Assembly (NCBI GenBank): GCA_949825045.1
Contig: OX463829.1
Location: 1,860,001-1,924,000 of the forward strand
Origin: Argyresthia goedartella
Lineage: Eukaryota; Arthropoda; Insecta; Lepidoptera; Argyresthiidae
Direction of reading: 5' to 3'
Length of the DNA: 64,000 nt
A model generated the notes under the pieces. The model saw only the letters and a program-made list of their open reading frames with translations, made no database searches and had not been told where the DNA came from. Within the stretch, counting starts at the first letter, position 1. Each line of letters starts with the position of its first letter. The position numbers were made by a program, and so were the translations under genes. Positions 40,375 through 52,668 of this stretch are shown here, piece after piece.

Positions 40375-40740
40375 AATGGGTGCCCATACAAGATATGTAT
40401 TTTTTTTTGCATTTTTTCTTGTACCTACGCGTTTTTTCGTGATGTTACTTCAAATTTACGGTATTCGTTTTCTTTTCTTTCGTATTCGTTGTTACTAAAT
40501 TTCATGATTCTAGGTCCATAATAAACATTTTGATTCCCTAAAGAGTTTCGAAATATGCGGCATATCTTCTTGATTGCGTGTATTACGACACCTTCACGTG
40601 TTCCTGAGAGAAAGGGGCTACTAGAGAAAAACTAAAAACGTAAAACGGGCAGATAGACACACGGACAACGAAGTGATCCTCAAATCGTTTTTTTTTTCTC
40701 TTTGTCATGTGGAACCCTAAAAATGCCAAAAAACCACGTC
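40375..40740 (+). repeat. Rep-L-type copy, diverged
   Basis: 'atgggtgcccatacaa', 'gggcagatagacacacggac', 'aacgaagtgatcc' and 'gtggaaccctaaaaa' follow the order seen in Rep-L copies. The gagtcggactcgc end is missing. Confidence 0.5.
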
Positions 40741-42480
40741 CCTTGTACGGGGACCCTGTTTAATTTAACAAAACCAAACTTTGCGGCGCTCTTGCGCTAA
40801 AACGATTGACTTCATAAAAAGAGGTTGAGGATTGCAGGAAAAAAAAATATGTTCATTTATGCTTTTGACACATTAATCGTAACTATTATACCAAAAACGT
40901 GAAAACCCCGTTTTACGCTCAGGTGGGATGAAGCATCAGGTACAGGGAGTGGGGGAGTTGTGCCATCTTCACCACCCCCAAAGGTATCTTGTGACTCAAG
41001 TGTCAAAGCTTTATAATTAGTTTGTCTGAAAACATACGATGACTGGACTAAATAGTCCAAATTTCTTAGTATATGTTACGTACTGTTATGAGGCGCTGCG
41101 TCAGAAGGTTTTTTTAAAAAAAAAAACTTTATTAACGATAATTAGTTTTTATTAGAATTAATATATTGTGAATTTAACACAAATTCCGTAATAATTAAAC
41201 TTAGAAATCCTTTATGAAGGGAAAGGTCTTAACCCTCAGAGTGACCAACGTAGACTGCCTGCTGAGTAAAAGAGTCTAGAATAGAATTTGATGACGGATA
41301 GCAATCAAGGTATTGTCAGGCAGAAGGGTAGCTAAGACGGGGTATAACAGTATCTACGCATGACCTATTATGACTCAATCTCATTAAATGACCATAATAA
41401 TGACAATATCAAATCATTTATTTTCTATAATTTCTTGCCAAGGTATACATCGCATTACCTAGATTTATGAACTTGTTTTAGCAAAATCGGATCAAGCGAA
41501 TGCAATGATATGCGATGCGAAACTCTACATAGTTTGATGCAAGCACATTCAATTCACACAAGGTATCAAATTCGCGCAAATAAATATTATGGACTAACAC
41601 ACGAGTTGGTTCTCACGGTTGATAATTTCAACACACTTGGTGTGAGGACGAAAGCGGAACAATTGTCTCCAAAAATAATGGTTGATTACAAGAGTCTCAC
41701 GTTCATAATTCTTGATAAAACCAGAATTCAATGGCTCTTTAAACTTCTAGATCAGATTATGTCACGGTTTAGCATAAAGCGTGCTTTGGATTTATAAAGA
41801 GACAGCGGTAACCGGTTGTGTAATCGTAAACAAGCAGCTTCCGTGTAAATCAGTAAGTTCACTCAGGTACTCGGCGCGGGGTCCCCGGAGGGTCACTCTT
41901 TGGCCCACTTTTCTGGACTGAAGTAATGCAGGAGGTACGAAATGCCATTTAATCGCCAGTTTAGATAAACCACTAGTTTTGGCAAATCGGTGAAATACTT
42001 CGAGCCATGTTTCACCCCACCTTACACTAAGCGAGAAAGAGAGATCCCAGCTCACTCAGAGATCTTAGTCTTACGGACGTTTTATATCTCAAAGAGCACA
42101 CAAAAAGCTAAACAAAAAATCTGTTGTAACTGGAAAGTTTTTTCTTCTAACTAATCGTCATGAAATCAACACGTAAGGTGTTCCCGCGCTTATTAATATT
42201 TGCCTGCTGATATTGGCTTCTTGTCCGTCTCTCGGTTCTCTGTCTCAGTCTATTGAACTCACTGAACTGTGGAACTAAACCGTTCGTCACTCATTGGACG
42301 CCAGTTCTATAGTTTCGGCTCCTAAAACTTTACATCAAACTTAATTCTGTTCTCGTTTATCCAATTAGCTTAGTAGCAATACCATTTGCAATAGCATTTT
42401 TAGGGCATCAAATTCGATCCTTGGTCATATTTCTTTGCTTTCAAACAGACCTATTAGATAAATATACTAACACAACAGCT
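40741..42480. other. No recognisable feature
   Basis: Frames of 95 codons (plus, 41510-41797) and 87 codons (minus, 41792-42055) are open but show no family motif; see the rejected list. Confidence 0.4.
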
Positions 42481-42492
42481 AGATTTAGATTT

Positions 42493-42525
42493 TAAACAGA
42501 CACGAAATCATTTCGTGTCTGTTTA
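42493..42525. repeat. Perfect 16-bp hairpin with one-base loop
   Basis: TAAACAGACACGAAAT, C, then its exact reverse complement. Confidence 0.9.
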
Positions 42526-42529
42526 GGTA

Positions 42530-42950
42530 ATAAATTTGCCCGTATCCGCACTTCCGTCATGTGACACGAACAGTAAGAATCAGAATCAGCTGATCCGGCC
42601 TCAGTGCTTTTGTATGCAAGCCGAACCAGCTAATTCGGGGCTTCTTAGTGTACCAAGGGATTATAGGTCACACGTGGAGGAAAGGGCGTCGAAAGGCCAC
42701 ACACAATGTAGGTACCTACTACATACTCCAAGTGAAAGTCTAACACATGCCTTGTTTAAAGTAGCCCAATATTCACATTAGTGTTACCGAAATATAATAA
42801 AAGATATAGATACAAATCACGCGTTGGTAGAAGCAATAAAGCTTAACGAAAACAAATTAAGTGGTCTCTACCAAAACCATAGAATAGAAAAGAGTAGGTG
42901 TACCTACGTAACGGACAATGTTACGAGTAAGAACATATAGCCTGCAGTTC
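42530..42950 (+). pseudogene. Possible eroded LINE ORF2 tail
   Basis: The plus-strand frame ESLTHALFKVAQYSH, after a stop, runs on to RNIIKDIDTNHALVEAIKLN. A His..His-type knuckle followed by such a helix resembles the end of some LINE ORF2 proteins. The Cys residues are mostly gone and the match is weak. Confidence 0.25.
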
Positions 42951-43544
42951 TACGAGTACGAGTTTCAACTTCGCGACTTACTTTCTGTCTTTTTATCGAG
43001 TCCAGAAACTCTAAATGGTAATAAGTTCTGTTTAGTTTTATTGATCTGTGTCTGCAATAAATAATTATTAATCTCAATTACAAAGAACTATTATTAGTAT
43101 CCTTAAATGCTGTTATAATGTATTTAGTACAGCGTTAGGGCTCTAAATAGTCTTCGTCTTGACTGGTTTTAAATAGTTTAGAACATTTTAAAAGGTTGTT
43201 GTCAACTATACTTAAGTTTCTTATGTAGGTAATACCTACTTAACCGATTAGAAGATCGACAAAGACAGGCGTTAACCGTTACCTGTGACGTGTTAACCCG
43301 CCGTTAAACCGGGGTTAGCTGACCGTTAACGTGAGACTGCTAATGATAAATAAGAGTACTAAACGTTCCCTTGAATACTCTAAATAAGTACCGTACATTT
43401 AGTACTGTGGTAGATTATTTAGGGCGTTTAGCAAGTTCAGTTCTCACAATGCTATTAACAGATGAGGTGCGGCTACGAAGCCGGTCCTGCCATCTACCAA
43501 TGGGATAAGAAATTTATCTTAGATACAATATACGGACGTTCTAA

Positions 43545-43675
43545 CGGTGAAGGAAAACATCGTGAGGAATCTTCATACATCCATAGCTGCGGCGATGGGC
43601 TAGCCCCTGACACGCAAAATGGAGTATTGAATAACTGGGTACCCCTCTGGCCTCTGCTACCCAGTATGAAAAAAG
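43545..43675 (-). repeat. Rep-C copy, inverted
   Basis: 'ggaaaacatcgtgaggaatc', 'agctgcggcgatgggctagc' and 'caaaatggagtattgaataa' are the reverse complement of the Rep-C 3' half. Confidence 0.75.
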
Positions 43676-44019
43676 ACGTGTCGGTTTTTATCATATATCA
43701 TTTATAAAACTAACGGCCGATTTTTCAATCCTCAGGTAACGTTTATTAAATCTGTCTGTGCTCCTAAGAAGGATATTTTTACTGACTAACCATGAAAGCC
43801 AATGATGGACTGTATAAGTAGTGATAATTGTGGCAAACTCTAGTCGTTACATTGCGTATGTGGTCGCTTGGGAGTTCCCATCAGTTTTGTTATTTTGATA
43901 GAACATGGCTCTTATTTCTGTATACACTGTACTGAATGTTCATGAAAATTTCACACGACTTGACGTTACTTGCATTACCATTTCGGGGGGCTTATACCTC
44001 CTGAGACCATATTTGTTAC

Positions 44020-44105
44020 AAGTTGAGCTGAGCATGAGTCCATGTCCTACCGCTGGGCAATGGCCTCTCCATCTTCTTCCATTCCATCCGATCCTGAGTG
44101 GTGGT
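44020..44105. repeat. Short lepidopteran-type repeat fragment
   Basis: 'gagtccatgtcctaccgctg', 'ggcaatggcctctcc' and 'ccatccgatcctgagtggtg' resemble a repeat whose 'gctgggcataggcct' form also appears near 49425. Confidence 0.4.
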
Positions 44106-44214
44106 AAAATTTATTTTCAAAGGTTTAAATAGAAAAGTGTTGACTGTATTGAAGACCGAGCGAGCGCACAGCGCTAGCGAAGCGTCTCCAGTCAGCTTAA
44201 GCAAAAATAAACCT

Positions 44215-44337
44215 AAACATAAACATCTATATACAGGCACATCAATTACTTCTGACCCCACACTAGGATACCCTGTGACGTGGGAACCAAAAACAGCGAC
44301 GTCACACACCTAATAATATAAACAACTAAGACCTGGG
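44215..44337 (-). mobile_element. SINE-2 body (split by MITE-E, head missing)
   Basis: Shares 'tacttctgaccccacactag', 'ataccctgtgacgtgggaac' and 'aacagcgacgtcacacacc' with the other copies. MITE-E interrupts it inside 'cctgggg', which resumes at 44531 with the T-rich stretch; the tRNA-like head is absent. Confidence 0.7.
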
Positions 44338-44530
44338 GGTTACCACAATCTTTTTCCGATTCAAATTAGGTTCAAAACAAGAACATCAGCATGGCAGCCA
44401 TTTCCATTCCAATTCGCCATAATGGGCTTTATTTACCTAATACCAAGACTTGTTTTAAGACGGTCACGGTAATTTTGCGGATCAAATTAGGTTCCTAATC
44501 GGAATCGGTATAAGAAGTTGTGGTAAACCC
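44338..44530. mobile_element. MITE-E, copy 2, inserted into SINE-2
   Basis: Terminal inverted repeats GTTACCACAATCTTTTTCCG and, reversed, TTTACCACAACTTCTTATAC. The flanking 'cctgggg' on both sides suggests a duplication of about 5-8 bp, blurred by the G-run. No coding content. Confidence 0.75.
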
Positions 44531-44559
44531 CCTGGGGTTTTTTTTTTCTTTATCCAATG

Positions 44560-46910
44560 CTTTCGTATTCATCTGTCTGTCCGGACCGGTTGTTCTCCCC
44601 TATAGGCGACGATTCTCGTGAAATTTTGTGCGGATACTTTTATACTCGTAACTAGATGCATTCGGGTTATTTGTTTTTATAATAATTCCACTTGTTCAGT
44701 GTTCATTCGATAAACTATCTGGGGTGTGAGAGGGTGATAAAAAAAACGCAAATTTCCCGTGTCGCTCGCGAGATCTACAGCTCACAGAGCCACTAGTTAT
44801 GTAGAACGGACTTGAACAACATTAGTTATGGGCATTGACAGTGTATTTGCTTAGCGAAGTTTCTACGATTAGCAAACATGAGTTTGCACAATGTTTGGAA
44901 AAAACTGTCGTTTCATTTCGGCTATGAGTAATTGAATTTCATTACACTTATAATTATATTAAAACTTAGCTGGAAGTTTTTAAATATTTGATGCTGTACC
45001 TTGGGTACAAGCATCTACATGGTAAAGGTATACTTTTAAGACTTTGTTTTACCCAAGGTAAAAATGTCGCTGCGTTTCATCATTTTTATCCACGACGCGA
45101 CGGACAGAGCGGAGGAGGCTTAGTCCAAGTCAAGCTGGGATGGCAGTTGGCACTATTTTAGTGATGTAGTCGATGTCGATAGTTACCGAAAACGTACGCG
45201 ACAAAATGAAGGTTGAATTTTATCCATTTTTATTTAAGTTTACATTGTATATATTACAATAAAAATCAAATGAACCTTCGTCACTTATTTCTTCTATTGG
45301 CTAAAATATTCTTTCTCTTTTTGTAAACGTATCCTTCACCCAGAATTCATTTTCTAGTATCTATACAAGTTCTTCAAAACATTTCAATTTCACAATATTT
45401 CAGTAATTTTCTGCCGAGCCCTTGTGCCTAAGAATGTAGCATTGGATTGGGTTTAGAGGTTGTGTGTGTGTGAATTTTCCTGAAAAATCATTGGACCTAT
45501 TTCGGTGCAGTTTATGCATTAAAGGGCTATTCCAGTGCAGGTTCTTAGATATATTTTACGGCTGTGCTGCAGCAGCCAGAAAATGGCTAAATAATTTCTG
45601 ACAAAGGATTCTCAGAAATTATTTACCCATTTTTGATTCAGTTTTCGCATTATTTCCATAGACGTTTACCAATTTGATATGCAATTATCTTAGACTTAAG
45701 GGCTGAACTAGGCTGAATAGGCCAATGGCATTGAGAATTAGACAAAGAAAACAAATACCCGTCGCATCGCGTCGAAGCAGACTGACGCATGCTCCTGCGC
45801 AGAGCCCCGCGGGGCAGCCCGAGCTCCGAGACCGAGAAAATTATAGAAAATATTACTAAACTCCTGTAATAATAACATTAAAAATAAAATAAAACAACCA
45901 AAAAGTTCCCTTTTTTTTACCTATTTTTGCGTGTAAGTTTCATATAGGAAACTGATTTCGTCTCCGAGCGCTTGTTCATTTAGTTGAATAATAATGCATT
46001 GCGAAAAATATTTTTAAGTATTAAATATAACAGATATCCGGTAATTTTAAAATTCCATTCTTATCTCTAATAGACCTTTTATAACATATTTTTATCCTAC
46101 ATTTTTATGTTGTCTATTTTAGTCTAGAATTGAAGCTAAAGATGCATTTCTATCCATATTTAATCCCTTAAGTAGTAAAACTCACTTCAGACACAAATTC
46201 TTTCGCGAAAACTCGCTCGAAATATCTAACAATAACAAAACACAATTTTTATATGACGAAACTGTTTTTGTGGATGTTTGACATTGTTTTTTAATAATAG
46301 AATACTCATTAAATAAATATTGAAATCTATCTTTGATATTCATATTTTTAAATAGTGTTGCCATGTATGGACACGAAAAAAGGTCCCAAGTGTATACGTA
46401 GCATAATGATAAAGAGAATAAGTAAACGTAGAATGAAAATTTCGCTCCTTTTCATTGTTTACGATCGAAAATCTAAATTTGATAACGTTGATTAATTGCC
46501 AAATTAACATTATGTATGTTAAGGGACGTCGGATGGTTGAGTGGTAATAATAAATGGCATGCTACCCTCATTTCCGGTTAATTTTGCCAGTGTCAAGTGC
46601 ATTTGTTTTTCAACCCAAACTCAAATGAATTAAACTCTTTGCCTCCACTACGCCAGAGCGCCACCTAGCGGAAGCAAAGGCAGAAAAAGCTCCTGACTGA
46701 CTACTGACATACAACACACACGTACTATCTAAACCGGTGGACCTAGAGAGAGAGAAACTTTATAAAAAGTTTCCTTTACTAAGAAGGGATGAGGCGAAAT
46801 TTCTGCCCTGAGGGAGGTCTGTTAGAGTTCTACTAATTAAAAAACTACTTGAACAGTGAAGTTGCAATAGGTAGTACAGTAGACGCCTAAATGGCTATGG
46901 GCTGGGCTTT
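44560..46910. other. No recognisable feature
   Basis: About 2.3 kb without a repeat shared in this window and without a recognisable protein frame. 'accttgggta' and 'tacccaaggt' (44998-45058) form a loose inverted pair. Confidence 0.45.
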
Positions 46911-46914
46911 AGCG

Positions 46915-47356
46915 TAAATAAATATGGGGTGCTGTTTTCATGTGTTTTTCAGGAAATACTGGGCAAATCGTAATTAATTTCTGGTATATGTAATTTGACT
47001 ATATAATCTAGAGACTCTTAATTGGAAAACATGTTTGGATAAAATTTTCTCGATAGAAAATAAATACAAAGTCAACCCTTTTTTTATGGTTTTATCCTAT
47101 TACACCGCAGTAGTAAGTGAATATGACTGTGTGATAATTGCAATGTATGAACAATTGTTATTTCTAACGATTTTCAATTTGAAAGTTAATTCCCTGAAAT
47201 AGTTTATTTTTTATGATTTTTTTTTACGTTTTGGCGCTTACGTTGTTTCAGATTAGTCGCGAGTGCATTATTGGCATCCCGCTTTTTCTTATTCGCGAGT
47301 AATTATTGCATCTCACTTCCACTCGACAGCGCATTTTTATTCCATCATCGCCTTAA
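46915..47356. repeat. Dispersed 0.44-kb repeat, copy 2
   Basis: Almost identical to 11657-12097. The right border is TTAA; the left reads GTAA, one base off. Flanks are unrelated to those of copy 1. Confidence 0.78.
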
Positions 47357-47792
47357 GAGGGGTGCAACTTGGCCATTTTACACGACTTTGCTTGAGCAAA
47401 ACCGCGGGCAACGGCTAGCCGCGCATAACTCTGTACCGTTATACCGTTATCCCGTCCGTTCAGTGTCATATGATATCGAATCGATATAAAAAGCAATGTT
47501 TTTTTATGCTATTTTTAAAGCATATTTTTACTTCTCATACAGTCTCCAATCTCAGTACATCTTTGGGTTAACTCGACATAATAGTCGCGAGCGTGTACAC
47601 CTCTAGGTACGTGTGTCGATTGCGTTGTGCTGAGCGGTTTATCTTCTCATTTCGATCTCAATGTAGGCATCTCGTCTCTACGTGATTTAGCATTCAAATA
47701 TCTACACAACTTTAGAAAGTGGACTTAGACAGATATGTCACGCACGCATCGCGGCTTGAAAATACCATTTTGTAGAGCTAAGTATACTATAC

Positions 47793-47970
47793 GTCACCGT
47801 AAAATTGTCAAAACCGTTAGTTGATAAACTAACGGTTTTGACTATCCGAATAGTCTTCATGTTAGGTTGACATGTAAGAACAAAAGAAAAGTAAATTCTA
47901 AACCCTGTCGGTCTGGTTTATTATCTGTCGATAGTTGATAAACTAACAGTTTTGACTATCTTACGGTGAC
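47793..47970. repeat. Foldback element FB-F, short version
   Basis: GTCACCGTAAAATTGTCAAA, then ACCGTTAGTTGATAAACTAA, is mirrored at the right end ('gataaactaacagttttgac', 'cttacggtgac'). TA-rich flanks. It has the same core as the long version at 34682 but lacks most of the FB-G part. Confidence 0.78.
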
Positions 47971-48513
47971 ATATTTATTATATAAAAGGTAGGTAAAAAT
48001 AATAATAATAATAATAATAAAATATTTATTCAACAGAAACAGTCAGAAAAAGTACATTATTTAAAGGATTTAGCTAAAGATATGACACATTATAATTGGA
48101 ACAGCTGAGCATGAATGAGCTAGGAGTAAACCTGTATTTCACGCTACAGCGCTCTTCCCAACAATTAATTTTGCTATATTTTGTTACACGTTTCCAAGGC
48201 AAAAGACTGAAACAAATAAAAACAAACTGTGGACAATAAAATCAAAGGGATAAAAATGCGTGAATGGGTGAACCTCACTATGTGTAGTATGAGTGTGAGT
48301 GAGTGTGTGTGAGAGGGTGAGTAATACAACGTTACTTTGTCTATCATTCGCTTGCCAGATTAATAAAAATATTCATTTAGAAAAGTTGACATTTATACAT
48401 TTTAAAACTACACATAGGTAAGTAGGTCTTATCATAATTTAGTAGTTGTAATGTTTTATAAACCATCTTTTCTGGATTAAAAGTGGTGAGGTAATAAATA
48501 TCAGTTGTTCTAT

Positions 48514-49200
48514 TTATTTTATTATATAAGAAGGGACGGAGGAAGCAAAAGAATTTATGAACGTTCGGAATAATATATTTTCTAAACATACCCTATCCTT
48601 ACGCCGTTTGGTTAGTAGACTATGTGTATGTATTAGAGAAGAATGTTGTACACAAATAAAATAGTATGTATGGTACACAAATAATTGCCGTACCGTAAGC
48701 ACGTCACAAGAATTATATAGGAGATCAGTGGGAAAGAGGAGGGGACGGCAACTGGAAACCTTGAGAACAGCTCTTTGGGCACGATCTTTTTGAAGGCTAG
48801 TTGTTTTCATAGCGCCACCCCATGAGGTAATGCAGTAGGTTAGCACAGAAGGACAGAGCGACATATAAACTCGTTTGATCAACCCAGCATCAGCAACGTG
48901 GCGGAGTATTTTAAAGATGTAGATGAGTTTACGGATTCTGCCAGTTACCAGGTGAATATGGGGTCCAAAGGTAAGATCCTGGTCGACAAGAACACCGAGG
49001 TAGTTAATAGTTGAAGTTTTGTCCAGGGCTGAGCACGAGCAGGTCACACTATTTGGGTCTCCGCAGTTGTGAGCAAAAATCGAACCGCAGTCGGTTCTGT
49101 GAAAGTTTCTAATGGAGAAAGCAACGTATCTAGTTTTATCAGAGTTTAGGGCTAAAATGTTGTTCTGGAGCCATTATTTGGTGGCTTTATTGAATCCATG
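48514..49200 (-). pseudogene. LINE ORF2 fragment downstream of the reverse-transcriptase core
   Basis: The minus-strand frame from about 49170 reads TRYVAFSIRNFHRTDCGSIF, then INYLGVLVDQDLTFGPHIHL, then LIKRVYMSLCPSVLTYCITS followed by WGGA and RAQRAVLKVSSCRPL, and ends near 48514. This is the typical thumb and tail region of CR1/Jockey-group LINEs. The catalytic motifs would lie upstream and are absent; around 49200 the LINE similarity stops. The frame is open, suggesting a fairly young 5'-truncated copy. Confidence 0.7.
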
Positions 49201-51787
49201 CTGGGCAACTTTATAGGTCCCCTCCCAAGTTTTTGCCGAGAATAAAATATTATAAAATATAGGTAGATAGATGAAATAGTTTTTTCATATATGGTAAAGA
49301 TTTTCCGGGTCGTGGTCTTGTGAAAGGGCTCGCTTCGCTCGCTCGTAACATAGGTATTTTTACCTTACCAACTTCCTCATCATTATGATCATCATACTCC
49401 GCCCACAACAACCCACAGCTGGGCATAGGCCTATGTTGTACTTACAGTTATTAACAATGCTGACAGAGTTTTTGATATATTTCTTTCTGCAAGTTACAGT
49501 ATTAGAGAACATATTAAAAATACAGTATTTTTTTTCGTAGGTCACATACATATTTGAAGGTAGCGTTAGATGTTCATTGTTGCCTACTCTCTCGAATGAA
49601 TCTGTCCACCGAACAGTCTTGTGGTGGGCTGGTGCGTCCAATATAGACATTTCTATCCAATTACACAATAACCGGCAAATTTATTCACAGCTTGTTTATT
49701 TATTTAAGCAATTCTTCTTCTAATTTATTTGCTATTTTAACCGATTATGTTATCCAGTTGTAGAAATGTTATCAATAGATTAGAAATTCGATATAATACA
49801 GCTGTAGGTAGATAGATAACATAAAAATAAGTATCGCACGAGTAGTATTACAACGTATTACTGGTATTACCTTGTAGTCTTCTACAGTCACGTTCGTACC
49901 CTAGTATAGGTACCTATACCTGCCTACGTTTAATCTCTAATGAAATAAAAATAGTTTAAAATCCAACAGATGCAACTTGTCAAGAACTCGACTGTAAAGA
50001 AAAAGAATGAAGAAAAGCGAATGTAGTATAAGTTTGGATACTTAGTTGTGGAAAGCATATATTTTTAAATAAGTTTATGACTTCGACCACAGACGAAGTA
50101 TGAGACATGTCTATGTAAGTTTCGTCAGTGTAGGGTACTCTTGTTAAGTAGCCATTGGCCGGCCCCGCGCACGCGCACAATCGCAATTTTAAGGCCTCGC
50201 CTTCTTGCCAGTCCTAAATACTGCTTCAAATGGTCGTTTGACCATTTGAAGTAGCTAACTAACTTGAACTTCAAATCCATCAGTTCTTGCTTGGTGGTCA
50301 TAGGTTCTCATTTTAAACTCAGTTATTTATTAGTCTAGTTGTGTAAATCTTTTAATAATAATAATAATAATTTATTGCATCAGAAAAAGTTTACATTTTG
50401 TTACAGACAAAGTTCTTAGCTTAATTAGGTATTAGTATATAGTAGGGACATCTGGAACCTGAGCTAGGAAAAATACCTGTATTTCAGGATCCAATCTAAA
50501 AAATATCATGTAAAAAGTCAGGTCTAAAATGTTGCATATTTTTTTTCTTGTATGCTGATATCTTTGGAGCCACTGATCTTATTCTAATGAACATTAGCTA
50601 TGAACCATCGCAGGGAAATCTACTACAATTTAGACTTAAAACTCTTAAATTATACCTAATCTGTATATAATTCAGTTTTTATGTATAAATAGATACAAAA
50701 AATACAAATACCGAAAACCGCATTAAAATCCGTCCACCCGTTTGAACGCTAGATTGCCACAGTCAGATACACACACTTTTTTCTCGTAAATAATTATATA
50801 CATAGTTGTATTGCGCACTGGGATTCTTCTGCAGCACACATTTTCCTGACCTGCCTAGGTTTGCTGGTAGCAAACTGTCTTTAGAGATAAGCTCGCCTTT
50901 GCTCATAAAATGTATTGCTATTTTACTAAGATTTATATGCAATAGCGAACATGAATTTAAATAAGAAGACCCCTCTTAGGTTTACTTCGTCGGGGATTAC
51001 ATATAGACGAATATTTTCAGAGTAGAGGCGTTACTGAAATACTTGTTTAAATCATTGTAGAACAGGTGTCCTCTGGAATAGGCGTCACAGTAGTCATAGT
51101 AGGTAGCACATCCCAGGTGTTTTGCCAGGAATACAGAAACTCCCGTTCAATACTGGTTTAAAGACAAAAATGTATAGGAATTGACGTTTATTTTGAGGTT
51201 AAACTATGTTTAATATTTTTTGTATGTAAGTGCGATCTTCCTTAGAATTCCACGACCGCTTCCAAGTTCTCAGTGTCATTGCTTTCCAGTCGTAACTCAT
51301 AAAGATTCGACCTCTTGTTACCCGTTTTTACCTCATTAAAACTAGACAATTCTCGCGCCCAAGGACATTCTTGGGATGCTACTTTTAATTTGACACGTTC
51401 TAGTATTCGCTTTCCCGACTTCCAGGAAAAGCCGGGGTATCTCACTAGTGGGCTGGTATGTGGACGACTTGACGGACTGACCTGCTGTGTGGGCATGTTT
51501 ATAAGGGTCAACTAGGAGCACGTATTCCACTAATCATGCTAACTCGATCTTTATGTTTATTTTTAATGTTGTTTATAACTAGTTTTAATAACTTAAATAT
51601 GTAAATCTTGTCATACGTGCATTTGATATTTCTGGAATAGTATTATTATTATTTTCACTCTGCAAATGTCGAGACCCAAAATTCCCTCACTCTTCAGCCT
51701 ACTGTAATGTAAGGACCACGGGGGAGGACTTTTGATCGATTTTAGCCAGTAAGGGAACTGCTAAGATAGTAATAATATAATATTTAA
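49201..51787. other. Mostly unrecognised
   Basis: A short repeat fragment ('cagctgggcataggcctatg', 49420-49440), a 12-bp hairpin CTTCAAATGGTC with a 4-base loop (50224-50251) and an AAT microsatellite (50357-50372). Overlapping frames at 51242-51530 are discussed among rejected items. Confidence 0.4.
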
Positions 51788-51788
51788 A

Positions 51789-52042
51789 AATAATAATAAT
51801 AATACCTTGGACACTATTGACGCACATTGATCTAGCCCCAAACTAGAAGTCCCTGTATCTTGGGTACTAGACAACGATACCCATACTTATATAGATAAAT
51901 ATTATACTTAGATAGATAAACAACCATGACTAGGGTACACACATCCGTTCTCGTCAAACAAATATTTGCCCCCACTGGGACTCGAACCCGGGAGCCTTGG
52001 CTTCGTAGGCAGGGTCACTGCAGACACGGCCATTCGGGTCGT
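51789..52042 (-). mobile_element. SINE-1 copy, full length
   Basis: ATT-repeat tail at 51789-51805, body with 'gatctagccccaaactag' and 'aaacaaccatgactaggg', and the tRNA-like head at 51970-52042 with GGGTTCGAGTCCC on the minus strand. Confidence 0.88.
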
Positions 52043-52549
52043 CAAACTATATGAATGTTTTTAAATGAATTTAATTTAATTATTTTTCCTGTACTCATAG
52101 GCTATGAAGGTTGCCGTTTTTGTGCTATCATGGGTCAATATTCACGTGCGCGAGAGTATTCCAGTTCGTTTTTTTTTCTGAAGGCGGCTCTTCACGTTGG
52201 CCAACCCATTGGCCAACCTTTCATTCGTTTCATTCAGCCTGATATTGCCAAATTTGGCCGGAGCGTCCACACGATGGAATCAAGATCGATCAGTTTTCTT
52301 CGGTGCAGGCCACGGTGCGGACGATAAAATGGATGTTGAGATGCAAGAATTTATATATTAGATAAAAAATTATCGGCTTATCAACCTTAAAGTTTCTTCG
52401 GTACCATAGTTGCAGCAATTTCGTAGAGAATAGTAGCACGTAACGATGCGTGATTTGAAATTCGGAGGACATGTGCGATCACGCTGGCTGACGTGAAGTT
52501 GCGACAGCCAACTCATCGCCAATACCCTTTTCAAAATATAATAATAGGC

Positions 52550-52668
52550 TTCGATCGAGAAACTGTCGATCGACGTCGACTATTCCACACTGCCATCGAT
52601 CGACGGCATCAATCGACGTCGATTAATTTAATGAAAACTATTGATCGACGTCGACTTATCCATTCTAC
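52550..52668. repeat. Irregular array of TCGACGTCGA-type motifs
   Basis: The motif GATCGACGTCGA, containing the palindrome TCGACGTCGA, occurs three times, and looser forms (TCGATCGA, ATCGACGGCATC) lie between. A related piece (GATCGACATCGATCGATTGG) lies on the far side of the LINE at 54300-54320, so the LINE appears to have landed within this block. Confidence 0.6.

Noticed and set aside
41510..42055. 95-codon plus frame and 87-codon minus frame as possible exons
   Set aside because: No family motif is recognisable and the frames overlap only at their ends. The minus one follows a pyrimidine-rich CTTTCTCGCTTAG, but this alone does not support an exon.
51242..51530. Overlapping open frames of 62-89 codons on both strands
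   Set aside because: Three frames are open at once over the same 270 bp, which suggests composition rather than coding. No motif was recognised.
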